Shown in pieces: positions 1 through 7,935 of a stretch of 10,903 bases of DNA (the stretch's first letter is position 1; the number at the start of each line of letters is the position of its first letter). Under the pieces are notes generated by a model that saw only the letters and a list, made by a program, of their open reading frames with translations, was not told where the DNA came from and made no database searches. The stretch comes from DATGIQ01 sp035295665 (GTDB taxonomy: Bacteria > Planctomycetota > Planctomycetia > Gemmatales > Gemmataceae): assembly GCA_035295665.1 (NCBI GenBank), contig DATGIQ010000589.1, forward strand, positions 1 to 10,903, written 5' to 3'. A program made the translations under genes and the position numbers.

Positions 1-1509
1 ATAGGTATGTGTCTGGTTGGAGAGGGTGCCCGGCGTGACGGTGCCCAGAGAGGTGGGCGTTGTGCCATCGCCCCAGTTGATGCTCCCACTATCCGGACCC
101 GAACCCGCATCCTGGAAGCTGCCGATGGTGAACGTCTTCGATCCCCCTTCTGCCGCGGTCTGGTTCCCCGCTGCCGTTACACCCGGTCCCGAGGCAAACG
201 TGAACTCGGTGATTTCATTGCCCCAGTCAAAATTGTCGCCGGAATTATCGAACTGATACTCGTTGGCTGACCAGAAATTATTTGGGTCGGACGGATCATA
301 TTCGGTGGCGCTGTAGTCCCCGCCTCGGATCGGAGAGGTAGCCGGCAGCACGCCGGCCTTGACGAGCACCTCGTTCTCCATGGTCCCCATGGGGTCGTTG
401 GCCTGCCGGCCGGTGACGTACATCGACGTAGCTTGCGGATTGAACGTCGACTCGGGCTGCCCGCCGCCGTTCTCCAAGAAAGTCATGGCAATGCTGTCGG
501 AAGGGTTGATAGCAATCGACGGATAGGAGGTTGCCGTCCCGCCGCCCGGATTGATGTCGCCTTGCTGGATGAGCGTCGGAGTGCCGCTGATGGGGGCGTT
601 GAACTCATACCAGCGAGCCACGTTGATGCCGTTCTCGCCGACGTTCCCCGAGGAGACCATGTGCTGGGTCGTTCCATTATCAACCCAATCGACGCTGAGC
701 ATGCGATCGTCAATCTGGTCGGTCAACCCGGCCACGCCGGGGCTGTCATTGTAGGCGTTGACGGTGATCGGCGTTGGGCTAAATGTCGGCGTGTTGGTGA
801 AATAGTCGGTTTCCTTGGTCACGGTAACCGTGGTCGAAACACCTGGAGCTCCGGTCGCCCCATTGCTTTGCACGAAGTACTCGAGGTTGCTGGACGATTC
901 ATTGTGCATGCGGGCCGGAATCAGGATGTGGTGGTCGGACCCGGTATTCACATCTGTCTGGTCGGTAACCAGGGGGCCCCCGGCGAGGATCGACTCCTTG
1001 GTGATGGCGAAGATGAGGTTATGATCGAATCCTCCCGTAACTTGGCTGAACTGGTTGGTAGAAATGAAGACGGCGTCATTGTTCCAGCCCATTTTGGGGA
1101 AATCGGCGAAAAAGCCGTTGTTCGTTTCGGTCACCGAAGTGAACTGGTAAAAGTTCCAGTCGGCCGACCCCAGCGACCCGGGGAATTCATTCTTGGACAC
1201 GGCGAAATCGAGGGCAACGGTGGACGTATCCGGAGGGAATTCCAGGATGCATGCGTAGAACCGATTGGCCTGATCGTCATACATGACCTGCGGATCAGAA
1301 AATTGGGTATTCGTGGCGTTATTGACAGAGGCAAAGAATTTGATGAATTGAGTTGGCCCGGCAAACGCGTTGCCTGATTTGTCGGTGAGAACAATGGCCG
1401 TGTTCACGGCTCCGACAACGCTGGTTGGCCCAACGGCCATCATGCTGTCCGGCGGTGTGCCGCCAAGGGCTTGAATGAAACCGATATCGGCGAAGTTGTG
1501 CATCAGGGA
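1..1509 (-). repeat. Intragenic protein repeat unit B (propeller-like module + PKD, truncated by window edge)
   Basis: This is the second copy of the unit, residues 597-1099, about 544 residues after the first. The same motifs recur in the same order (PPDSMMAVGP 615, MYDDQ 673, DFPKMG 732, LIPARMHNE 792, GGDYSATE 992, NWGDG 1074). At the nucleotide level positions 410-436 and 2030-2056 are identical over 27 nt, offset 1620. Elsewhere the copies have diverged at many synonymous and some amino-acid positions, so this is an old or partly homogenised duplication. The PKD domain is cut at its 'HTY' strand. Confidence 0.8.
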
Positions 1510-3297
1510 AATGGTCGACGGCCCAACCTTGGACACGTTCACCTGGAAGTTGGCCGAGGTCGAACGGGTAAGATTGGTGTTGGTCACCGTGACCACGACG
1601 GTGTAGGAACCTTTGTTGGCAAAGGTGTGCGATTGACCGCCGAGCGATCCCGGCGAAACCGAACCCAGGGGCGTGTTCGCGGAGCCATCGCCCCAGTTGA
1701 CGGATCCGCTCCAGGGACCCGCGTTCGGGTCCGAAAAGCTTCCCAGGCTCACCATTTGCGCGGACCCCTGGTTGGCCGTTTGCGTCGCCGGCGCAGTCAA
1801 GGCCGGCCCGGGGAGGAGCGAGTATTCGGCGATCTGAGTGCCCCAGTGGAAATTGAATCCACTGTTGTCGAGCTGGAACATATTGGCCGACCAGAAGTTG
1901 GCCGGCGCAGACGGATCGAACTCGGTGGCGCTGTAATCGCCGCCCCGTTCCATGATGGTCGCCGGCAGCACACCAGCCTTGGCCAGGACAGGCGTCTGCA
2001 TCGTGCCGGCTGCGTCGCCGGCCACGCGCCCGGTGACGTACATCGACGTAGCTTGCCCTGCCCCATTCACCAGGAAGGTCATCCCGATGCTGTCGGAGGC
2101 GTTGATGGCCACGGAGGGATACGACGTAGCGATGGCCGGCCCCATGTTGATGTCGCCTTGCTGAATCAGCGTTGGCGTACCGTTGAGCGGGGCATTCATC
2201 AAGTACCAGCGGGCCAAGGTGTTGGCGTTCTCGCCGACGCTCCCAGACGCCACCATGTGCTGCGTCGTGCCATTGTCGATCCAGTCGACGCTGAGCATGC
2301 GGTCATCGATCTGAGCTGTCAAGCCGGCCACACCCGGGCTCGTGTTGTAAGCGGTCACGGTAAGATTGGTTGGCGTGAAGTTCGTCGGATTTCCGGGCAA
2401 GGAATCGGGTCCGCCGGAGTTGTAGCCGGTTTCCTTCCACACAGTGATCATCGACGAGACGGGCGGGTTAGACTCGAAGTTGTCGTCCGCCTGCACGAAG
2501 TATTCCAGGTTCCCGGACCCTTCGTTGTGCATCCGGGCCGGGATCAGAATGTTTGCGGGGGTGAGTGTATTGTTGGGGGCATTCGTGGAATTTAACGTTA
2601 ACGCTCCACCGGCGAGGATCGACGCTTTGGAAATGGCCAGGATATGGTTGTGATCGAAGAATCCCGAGGACAAGCTGAACTGGTTAGTGGAGATAAACAC
2701 GGCGTCGTTGTTCCACCCCATCTTGGGAAAGTCGGGGAATTCCGTCGCTCCTTCGTTGACTTCCGCAATCTGATAGAAGTGCCAGTCAGCGGACCCCAGC
2801 CCCCCCGGGCTGTTGCCCTTGGAGGCGGCAAAATCCAGCTCGGCGATGTTGGTATTTGGATCATATTCCAGGATGCAGACGTAGAAGCGACCCGACTGGT
2901 CGTCATACATGGTCTGGCAATCACTGAAGAGATGGGCGGGGTTGAAGACCGAGGTGAAGAACGTGCCGAAGAACGTCGGGCCGACCCGCCCGCCGCCGGT
3001 CTTGTTGGTGAGCGTAATCGAATCGTTGACGGCTCCGATGACGGTGTTGGGGCCGACCGCCAGCATGGTATCCGGCGGGGTCAAGGCAAACGGTTGGCTG
3101 GCGGCATTGGAGTTGATTTCGGAAAAGGTCTGTAGCAAGCTGACCGCTGGCAGAAGGCGATCTTCGAGTTGTTCGACGCGCGGCCGGAACCGACGCCGCA
3201 GTCTGTGCGGTCCGGCCTGTTCAGGCCGCCGGCGGCCCAGCAGCGCTTCCAGGGTGACAAATCGTTCGGCAGAATGACGCTTGGAAGAATGGACCAT
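1..3297 (-). CDS. Large secreted/surface protein with tandem propeller-like modules and PKD repeats (3' end outside window)
   Basis: Reading from ATG at 3297 there is no stop through position 1, giving 1099 codons of an incomplete gene. The start is supported by AGGAG 8 nt upstream. Residues 33-50 carry a basic stretch followed by FRPRVEQLEDRLLP, the planctomycete extracellular N-terminal motif; no classical hydrophobic signal peptide precedes it. Two tandem units follow. In each, a ~440-residue module contains PPD[T/S]M.AVGP, MYDDQ..RFY.CILE, an identical DFPKMGWNNDAVFISTNQFS (residues 189 and 732), LIPARMHNE, DNGTTQHMV and GGDYSATE. This resembles uncharacterised beta-propeller proteins with a 'YD...RW / DYPKxG...TTNQF' pattern. 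Each module is followed by a PKD-like domain with NWGDG (about residues 535 and 1074). I see no enzyme active site, so an adhesive or carbohydrate-binding role is only an inference. Module type is by pattern memory; secretion is well supported. Confidence 0.9.
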   Translation of the reverse strand, partial: MVHSSKRHSAERFVTLEALLGRRRPEQAGPHRLRRRFRPRVEQLEDRLLPAVSLLQTFSEINSNAASQPFALTPPDTMLAVGPNTVIGAVNDSITLTNKTGGGRVGPTFFGTFFTSVFNPAHLFSDCQTMYDDQSGRFYVCILEYDPNTNIAELDFAASKGNSPGGLGSADWHFYQIAEVNEGATEFPDFPKMGWNNDAVFISTNQFSLSSGFFDHNHILAISKASILAGGALTLNSTNAPNNTLTPANILIPARMHNEGSGNLEYFVQADDNFESNPPVSSMITVWKETGYNSGGPDSLPGNPTNFTPTNLTVTAYNTSPGVAGLTAQIDDRMLSVDWIDNGTTQHMVASGSVGENANTLARWYLMNAPLNGTPTLIQQGDINMGPAIATSYPSVAINASDSIGMTFLVNGAGQATSMYVTGRVAGDAAGTMQTPVLAKAGVLPATIMERGGDYSATEFDPSAPANFWSANMFQLDNSGFNFHWGTQIAEYSLLPGPALTAPATQTANQGSAQMVSLGSFSDPNAGPWSGSVNWGDGSANTPLGSVSPGSLGGQSHTFANKGSYTVVVTVTNTNLTRSTSANFQVNVSKVGPSTISLMHNFADIGFIQALGGTPPDSMMAVGPTSVVGAVNTAIVLTDKSGNAFAGPTQFIKFFASVNNATNTQFSDPQVMYDDQANRFYACILEFPPDTSTVALDFAVSKNEFPGSLGSADWNFYQFTSVTETNNGFFADFPKMGWNNDAVFISTNQFSQVTGGFDHNLIFAITKESILAGGPLVTDQTDVNTGSDHHILIPARMHNESSSNLEYFVQSNGATGAPGVSTTVTVTKETDYFTNTPTFSPTPITVNAYNDSPGVAGLTDQIDDRMLSVDWVDNGTTQHMVSSGNVGENGINVARWYEFNAPISGTPTLIQQGDINPGGGTATSYPSIAINPSDSIAMTFLENGGGQPESTFNPQATSMYVTGRQANDPMGTMENEVLVKAGVLPATSPIRGGDYSATEYDPSDPNNFWSANEYQFDNSGDNFDWGNEITEFTFASGPGVTAAGNQTAAEGGSKTFTIGSFQDAGSGPDSGSINWGDGTTPTSLGTVTPGTLSNQTHTY
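1510..3141 (-). repeat. Intragenic protein repeat unit A (propeller-like module + PKD)
   Basis: This is the first copy of the tandem unit, residues 53-596 of the minus-strand protein. It starts at SLLQTFSEIN, has its key motifs at residues 74-83 (PPDTMLAVGP), 189-208 and 444-457, and ends with a PKD-like domain around residues 497-588 (NWGDG at 535-538). Two cysteines (C127, C141) flank the MYDDQSGRFY motif; the second copy keeps only the latter. Confidence 0.8.
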
Positions 3298-3317
3298 GAG
3301 ACAAACTCCTCGTTGAG
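3298..3317 (-). promoter_or_regulatory. Ribosome-binding leader of gene 1
   Basis: Read on the minus strand this is CTCAACGAGGAGTTTGTCTC directly before the ATG, with AGGAG 8 nt from the start codon. It nearly matches the leader of the 4103-7636 gene (7637-7655), which supports both start choices. Confidence 0.7.
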
Positions 3318-3437
3318 CGGCTCGTTTGGAGCAATAACCGCAGCGTGTAAAGGAAACTCAAACAGAATGGGCGACGCGTGGCGTTTCACGCTATCTTCGA
3401 GTCATCGCGGCTGCTACAGTACCACCCCTTGCTGTCG

Positions 3438-3508
3438 AGTCAAGCAAAAAAGGTACTTTCTGGATCAAATCATCAAACGATGAAAGCTGCTTCATACGTT
3501 CAAAGAAC
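3438..3508 (-). promoter_or_regulatory. Upstream regulatory/promoter block of gene 1
   Basis: On the minus strand this reads GTTCTTTGAACG, then about 53 nt on to TTTTTTGCTTGACT, lying 140-210 nt before the ATG at 3297. TTGACT looks like a sigma70-type -35 hexamer (5 of 6 to TTGACA). The best -10 at normal spacing is weak (TACTGT after 16 nt). The same two boxes occur in the same order before the other secreted-protein gene (7872-7935), which makes a functional role more likely than the promoter score alone. It could equally be an alternative-sigma or activator site. Confidence 0.5.
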
Positions 3509-4002
3509 ACTCCGGAACCTCCTCGGATCCGGGGCGCACGACACGGTTTGTACTGATGCCGCCTTGCTGGCACGCCGTTGCCCAGTGGGCCTAGCTTCGC
3601 GGCGTTCCCCGAAGGCGTCGAGCGGCCGGCCGTCACTGAGGATGTCTCCACGCAGTTGCAAGATCGATTCGGCACCTTCGATGTTGGTTTCCGACTTCGG
3701 CGGTCTTGATTCGATCCTGCGATTGTGTCGGCGTCACTAGATAATTGCCGGCGACAGCTCCAATCTTGCACAGAACAGAGAAAAATTCCTACCGGCTTGG
3801 CGGTAAAGATCGAATCCGCAGCCGGAAACGGGGCCTTGGAACGTGCAAGGCATCCTTGCGGTCGTCGCACTCCATGCAAGCATTTTGTGACGCCGATCGA
3901 ATGCTTGACCGCAAGTCCGAAAATCTTGCACCGAGAAATCAAGCCACACGCCGCGGAAGAACTTGGCTTCGTTTGACGTGAAGCACTGCCTGGAGACGGA
4001 GC

Positions 4003-4048
4003 CGAGCTTCCCCCGCGGGAACGATTTCGCCCCCGCGGGGGAAGCTCG
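4003..4048 (-). terminator. Strong stem-loop downstream of the subtilase gene
   Basis: Arms 4003-4019 and 4032-4048 are perfectly complementary over 17 bp (CGAGCTTCCCCCGCGGG against its reverse complement) around a 12-nt loop. The stem starts 55 nt past the stop codon at 4103 on the minus strand. No U-tract follows on either strand, so this is not a textbook intrinsic terminator. It may act as a terminator, a transcript-end stabiliser, or a block to read-through into gene 1. Confidence 0.6.
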
Positions 4049-4102
4049 AAAGAGTCGGTCAGAAGAGTTGCGGCTCGGCGCCCCCCGCTCAGCATGGAGG
4101 GG

Positions 4103-7100
4103 TTAGCCGCCATTGATGCCATGGAAGACGATGAAGGCTTCATTGCGGAAGAGGGTATTGCTTCCCCACGGTTCACCGCCGGCAGCGGAGTTATTGGCGG
4201 CGAGCAGAATCTGGTAGACATCCAGGACGGTATTGCTGTTCACGCCGAAGGGTTGGCCACTGGCACCGACGTTCCAGGAGTAGGCACCCAGCCCATTGCT
4301 GTTGACCGTAAAGCCATAGCTCTGTCCCACGCTGCCGCCCAAGGAAGTGGTGGTGGCAAAGGCTTCCAACGCGGTGGCCAGGACTTCGGCATCCAATCCT
4401 GTTCCCTTGGATACCAGGAAGAGGGTGAGGTAATAGCTGCTGATCTGCCCATTGGTGAAGGGGCTCAGGTTCGGTGCGCCGTTCTGGCCGCCATAGAGAT
4501 TGGGATACGTTGTCGCCAGCCATTGGCCCAAGGTTTGGCCACTTGCAGTCGTCCCAAAGCGGCGCAGGAGCTCCTGCCCTTGTAGACCCGCCCAGAAACT
4601 GATGGGCTTGATCAATCCCGGCTGCACGAACTGACCCAAACTGGTCACGCTGACCATTTCGGACAGGGGAGTTGTGGTTAGCTCATGATTGATCGTAACC
4701 ATGATGGAGAAGGAGTTGGCCGCAGCGTACGTATGCGTGCCGCTCACCGTGAAGACACCGTTGAACAACGTGATCGTGCCCGTGGTGGCGGGGGTGTTAT
4801 CGCCCCAGGCAATGCTGGCTGAATAGTGCGTGCCATCATTGAGCTCCGCTCCATTGGGATCGGTGAAGGTCGCTACCGCGCCGGCAAAGGGCGCCCCGGC
4901 TGTGGGGCTGGGACTACCGGCCAGGGCGACAACGGCGGCATCGGACACGGTCACATGGCCGGTGGTGGTTGCCGTCCGCCCGGTGATCGTATCCGTGATG
5001 GTCACCGTGTACGTGAACGTGCCCTCCTCCGCGTAGGTGTGGCCGGTCGAGCTGATGGCGAGCTGTCCACCGTTGATCGCCACAGAGGCCGACGAACTCG
5101 CCGCATCTCCCCAGGCAATCGATGCCGTGTACGACCCAACCGGGCTGGCGCCGTCCGTGAAGGTCGCGAGGTTCGTGAGGGTGCCTGTGCTGCTGCCTTC
5201 CTGAGTCGTGATGCCGGATCCGCTCCCGGTCGCGCTGAGCCGGCTGATCTGCAGGTTGTCGAACGCCAGGCCCTGGTTGGGGAGCGTGCTCAGCGTGACC
5301 GCCTGGAATCGGAGCTGGAAATTCGAGGTCAACGACAGAGCGGCCGCGCTGGCGATCGACGACAGGTTGAGCCGGGAGAGGGCGTAAGACGTTCCCACGC
5401 CGCTCAGGTCGATCACGCGCTTCCAGTTGATACCGTCCGTTGAGATGGCGATCCCGGTGCCGTTGGTGAACGTGGTGAACGTTGCCGGCAGCGCAAAATT
5501 GCTCGGCAGCCCGCCGATGGCTGAAGCCTCGAAGGAGATCCCAACGTCGTTGCCATCGGTCGCCGAGGGGGCGGCCACGTTCAGGTTGGCTTCGGAAGCG
5601 GCACCGAACCCAAACGTATTGTCGATCTCGTTGAGGACGAGCTGATTAGGCGACGTCACCGGGCTGACCGAACCAAAGGTGCCGCCAACCTGGACCTGAC
5701 CGGTGAAGCGGCTGGAGTTGGTCCAGGCATTGGACAGGGCGGTGTTCGAGTCGAAGTTGGAGTTGACGTTGAGCGAGACCGGAACGGGCGCGCCATTGAC
5801 GGCCCGATAGGCGCTGATGATGCCAGCGCCGACTTGGTTGACATTGGCCAGCGGTGCCACGTTATTTGAGTTTGCATACATGGGATGCGCCGAGGAAACC
5901 AGCGCGGCCTTGACCTGGACTGGCGTCGCCCCCGGGTTCGCCTGTAGATAGAGCGCGGCGACCGCCGCGGCGTGCGGCGCGGCCGCCGACGTGCCGAAAA
6001 AGTTCCGGTTGGCGGCCGAGGGGAAGAACGACGTTGACACCCCGTCGACAGCTGTCACATCGGGCTTGGCGCGAACCTGAGGGGGGCCGAGGGTGGTCTT
6101 GCCATCCGGGGAGAACAGGATCGTCTGTGGCCCAAACGCCGAGAAGTTCTCGGGTGTGGCCTGGTTGAAGTAGGGAGCGGCTGCGGTCGCGATTGCGCCC
6201 GTGGCGCCGGCGTGCGGGACGAGCGTCGGACTGTTCGTGGCGAACATGTTGACCTGCACAGGGCCGAACTCGTTCGCCCCCTCGTTGACCCACTTGATCC
6301 GACCCGGTCGCGTCCCAAAGTCGTTGAGGATCATCAGGTCGACATTTTGGTTCACACCCGTGTTGTTCTGATAGCTAACGGTCTGGACGGGCGAGCCGGT
6401 GTTCAAGGTGTTGGTATCGGATCCTGCGAGGATAGAGCTTCCACCCGCGGTGACGAGGAAGATGCCACTGCTGGACGTATCTCCTGAGGCATTGTAGAAC
6501 GGGTTGTCCCATTCGAGGGTGATAATCACCCCTTGGCCGGGGGTTAGGGTGAGCGGCTGGCGGGAGCTTGGGTTGGCCGCGGTGCCGAAATTGAGAAAGT
6601 TCGCGCCGTTGGCCGTGAAGATTGAATCCGAGGTGAACGTCGGGCTGGTGTTCTCGTAAGCATTGTTGCCCAAGTTCCCCGCCGCGGTGGTGTAGGTGAC
6701 GCCGGCGGCGGCCACGGTGTTGATCGCCTGGGCAATGACGCCATCCTGGAAGAACGGCTCCTGAAAATAGAAGACGTCGTCGGTGATGACCTTGGCGTTC
6801 CCCTTGGTCGGGTTGGCGAGATCCTGGATGCTCTGGGCGAAGGCGGTTTGACCAAAGTCGGCTGAGGCAAAGGCGATGCCCGAGCCGGGTGCAAGATGGT
6901 GAACGATCTGCGCCATCGCCCGGCCCTCGTCCGTGCCTGTGTTGGGGCCTTCCTGGAGAACATTCACCCCGCCCGCGGGGAGATCGCCTTGGGCGACGTC
7001 GGTGGCCGCACCGCCCTTGATGTTGAAACTGTCCGAGAGGACCCCGACGTTTAGTCCCGCTCCGGTCAGGCCGTTGGCCGCCTGGAGCCGGTCAGTCTCG

Positions 7101-7636
7101 AGTACGGCCTGGCCCTGATCGTACACCGCGCTGGTCAGGGGCTTGCCCATCGCCATCGCCAACGTCATTCCCTCGGCGGTAAGGGCAGCGAGGTTCGGGA
7201 TCTGGTTGACCGGGACGAATACATCCAGGGTATGGAGATTCTCGGCAACACCCGTCACCACGGCACCCATCGCTTGCAGGCGACCGACCAAGGCATCCGG
7301 GTTGGCGGCGTCGATCGTGACGCCGACTCGGCCGGCATGGTCGTGCGCGATCAAGGATGAGCTGAGGCCGATGCTCATGCCTGCCGAGGACATGCTAGAG
7401 GCCGCGGCCGCCGGTTCGCCCAGCCGCAGCAGGTCGAGCGCGACGGGCCCCGAGTTGCCCATGCTCAGCATCGCTCCTGTCAGTAGTGTTCGATCTTCGA
7501 GCGCCTCCAGTCGCGGCCGGAAGAGCCGCCGTTTCTTGGGTCTTCCGGAACCAGGTTGCCCGATCCGAGCGCGGATCAGGAGGGTATGCCAAAACCCGAA
7601 TTTTTCTGGAGAATGGTGCGCGGCAGACTGCGACAT
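4103..7636 (-). CDS. Secreted subtilase-fold (S8/S53-like) protein with PKD repeats and planctomycete C-terminal module
   Basis: This 1177-residue protein starts at ATG 7636 with AGGAG 7 nt upstream. Domains in order: basic export-type N-terminus KKRRLFRPRLEALEDRTLL (34-52); a prodomain-like region (about 85-165); and a subtilase fold (about 190-615) with Asp202 (VGVLSDSF), Glu237 (TDEGRAMAQIV) at the usual His position, Asn321 (TTAAGN) as probable oxyanion residue and Ser550 (FFGTSAAAPH). A beta-rich insertion of ~150 residues lies between Asn321 and Ser550. After the catalytic region come a jelly-roll-like domain (about 625-800), two PKD-like repeats with AWGD (about 803-998), and a C-terminal module (1003-1177) common in planctomycete extracellular proteins. 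The DEGRAM pattern matches subtilase-fold proteins catalogued as S53-like, where Glu serves in the triad. Likely an exported protease or pseudo-protease of the cell surface; substrate unknown. It has its own promoter region and is divergent from the topoisomerase gene. Confidence 0.92.
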   Translation of the reverse strand: MSQSAAHHSPEKFGFWHTLLIRARIGQPGSGRPKKRRLFRPRLEALEDRTLLTGAMLSMGNSGPVALDLLRLGEPAAAASSMSSAGMSIGLSSSLIAHDHAGRVGVTIDAANPDALVGRLQAMGAVVTGVAENLHTLDVFVPVNQIPNLAALTAEGMTLAMAMGKPLTSAVYDQGQAVLETDRLQAANGLTGAGLNVGVLSDSFNIKGGAATDVAQGDLPAGGVNVLQEGPNTGTDEGRAMAQIVHHLAPGSGIAFASADFGQTAFAQSIQDLANPTKGNAKVITDDVFYFQEPFFQDGVIAQAINTVAAAGVTYTTAAGNLGNNAYENTSPTFTSDSIFTANGANFLNFGTAANPSSRQPLTLTPGQGVIITLEWDNPFYNASGDTSSSGIFLVTAGGSSILAGSDTNTLNTGSPVQTVSYQNNTGVNQNVDLMILNDFGTRPGRIKWVNEGANEFGPVQVNMFATNSPTLVPHAGATGAIATAAAPYFNQATPENFSAFGPQTILFSPDGKTTLGPPQVRAKPDVTAVDGVSTSFFPSAANRNFFGTSAAAPHAAAVAALYLQANPGATPVQVKAALVSSAHPMYANSNNVAPLANVNQVGAGIISAYRAVNGAPVPVSLNVNSNFDSNTALSNAWTNSSRFTGQVQVGGTFGSVSPVTSPNQLVLNEIDNTFGFGAASEANLNVAAPSATDGNDVGISFEASAIGGLPSNFALPATFTTFTNGTGIAISTDGINWKRVIDLSGVGTSYALSRLNLSSIASAAALSLTSNFQLRFQAVTLSTLPNQGLAFDNLQISRLSATGSGSGITTQEGSSTGTLTNLATFTDGASPVGSYTASIAWGDAASSSASVAINGGQLAISSTGHTYAEEGTFTYTVTITDTITGRTATTTGHVTVSDAAVVALAGSPSPTAGAPFAGAVATFTDPNGAELNDGTHYSASIAWGDNTPATTGTITLFNGVFTVSGTHTYAAANSFSIMVTINHELTTTPLSEMVSVTSLGQFVQPGLIKPISFWAGLQGQELLRRFGTTASGQTLGQWLATTYPNLYGGQNGAPNLSPFTNGQISSYYLTLFLVSKGTGLDAEVLATALEAFATTTSLGGSVGQSYGFTVNSNGLGAYSWNVGASGQPFGVNSNTVLDVYQILLAANNSAAGGEPWGSNTLFRNEAFIVFHGINGG

Positions 7637-7655
7637 AAGACAACTCCTCGTTGAG
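7637..7655 (-). promoter_or_regulatory. Ribosome-binding leader of the subtilase gene
   Basis: On the minus strand this reads CTCAACGAGGAGTTGTCTT just before the ATG, with AGGAG 7 nt from the start. It differs from the gene 1 leader by one deleted T and the last base only, so the two leaders look homologous. Confidence 0.7.
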
Positions 7656-7871
7656 TTTCCGGTTTTGCTGATCCGATGACCTGCCCCGGTAGAGAAACAA
7701 ACGGCCCAAGCACCTCTAGCCGGTAGGTGCGCAAGGGCTCGGTTTCATTCCCGGCAAGAGATCCCGACGACGAAAAAGAGAGGTGCGCAGAGAGGCCAGC
7801 AACGGGAATAGCGATTGAGGCGTATCTCCACGAACCGTTGCAGTTTCCTAAATTAACAAACCCGGTCGCGA

Positions 7872-7935
7872 TGTCAAGCAAAAAGCGTCCTTTCCGGACT
7901 AAGTGCCAAAGTTCTCATTCACGCGTTCAAAGGAC
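7872..7935 (-). promoter_or_regulatory. Upstream regulatory/promoter block of the subtilase gene
   Basis: On the minus strand this reads GTCCTTTGAACG, then after about 46 nt TTTTTGCTTGACA, some 235-300 nt before the ATG at 7636. TTGACA is a perfect sigma70-type -35 hexamer. The region 17 nt on is AT-rich (GTTAATTTAG) but has no clean -10. It matches the block before gene 1, including TCC[A/G]GAAAG[T/G]AC between the two boxes. Confidence 0.55.

Larger units (their letters stand above)
3298..4102. other. Intergenic spacer without a convincing gene
   Basis: This 805-nt gap separates the two secreted-protein genes. It contains the leader and upstream block of gene 1 (3298-3508) and the stem-loop past the end of gene 2 (4003-4048). 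Between about 3510 and 4000 I find no credible coding region: the open frames there have low-complexity Arg/Ser-rich translations, no recognisable family and no convincing ribosome-binding site. That stretch carries small inverted repeats at 3845-3859 (GCAAGG-CAT-CCTTGC) and 3877-3907 (8-bp arms CAAGCATT/AATGCTTG, 15-nt loop). It also carries a recurring octamer, ATCTTGCA (3763-3770, 3923-3930, inverted at 3657-3664). A decayed gene or an untranslated RNA cannot be excluded. Confidence 0.6.

Noticed and set aside
433..2595. Two long plus-strand open frames (433-1377, 1471-2595)
   Set aside because: Both are antisense to the repeat-bearing secreted-protein gene and occur at similar places in the two repeat copies. 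Their translations are Arg/Gly/His-rich without motifs, so they mirror the real gene.
3510..4000. Possible transposase remnant or insertion sequence
   Set aside because: No transposase motif is visible in any frame, and there are no terminal inverted repeats with flanking target duplications; the inverted repeats present are short and internal.
3391..4221. 276-codon minus-strand open frame in the spacer
   Set aside because: It overlaps the 3' end of the subtilase gene, spans the strong stem-loop and gene 1's promoter region, has a Ser/Arg/Pro-rich low-complexity translation, and matches no family I know.
6886..6915. His246/His247 of the subtilase as the catalytic His
   Set aside because: They lie about nine residues after the position equivalent to the subtilisin catalytic His, toward the end of the helix. 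Glu237 is the residue that aligns with it. I cannot exclude them without a structure.
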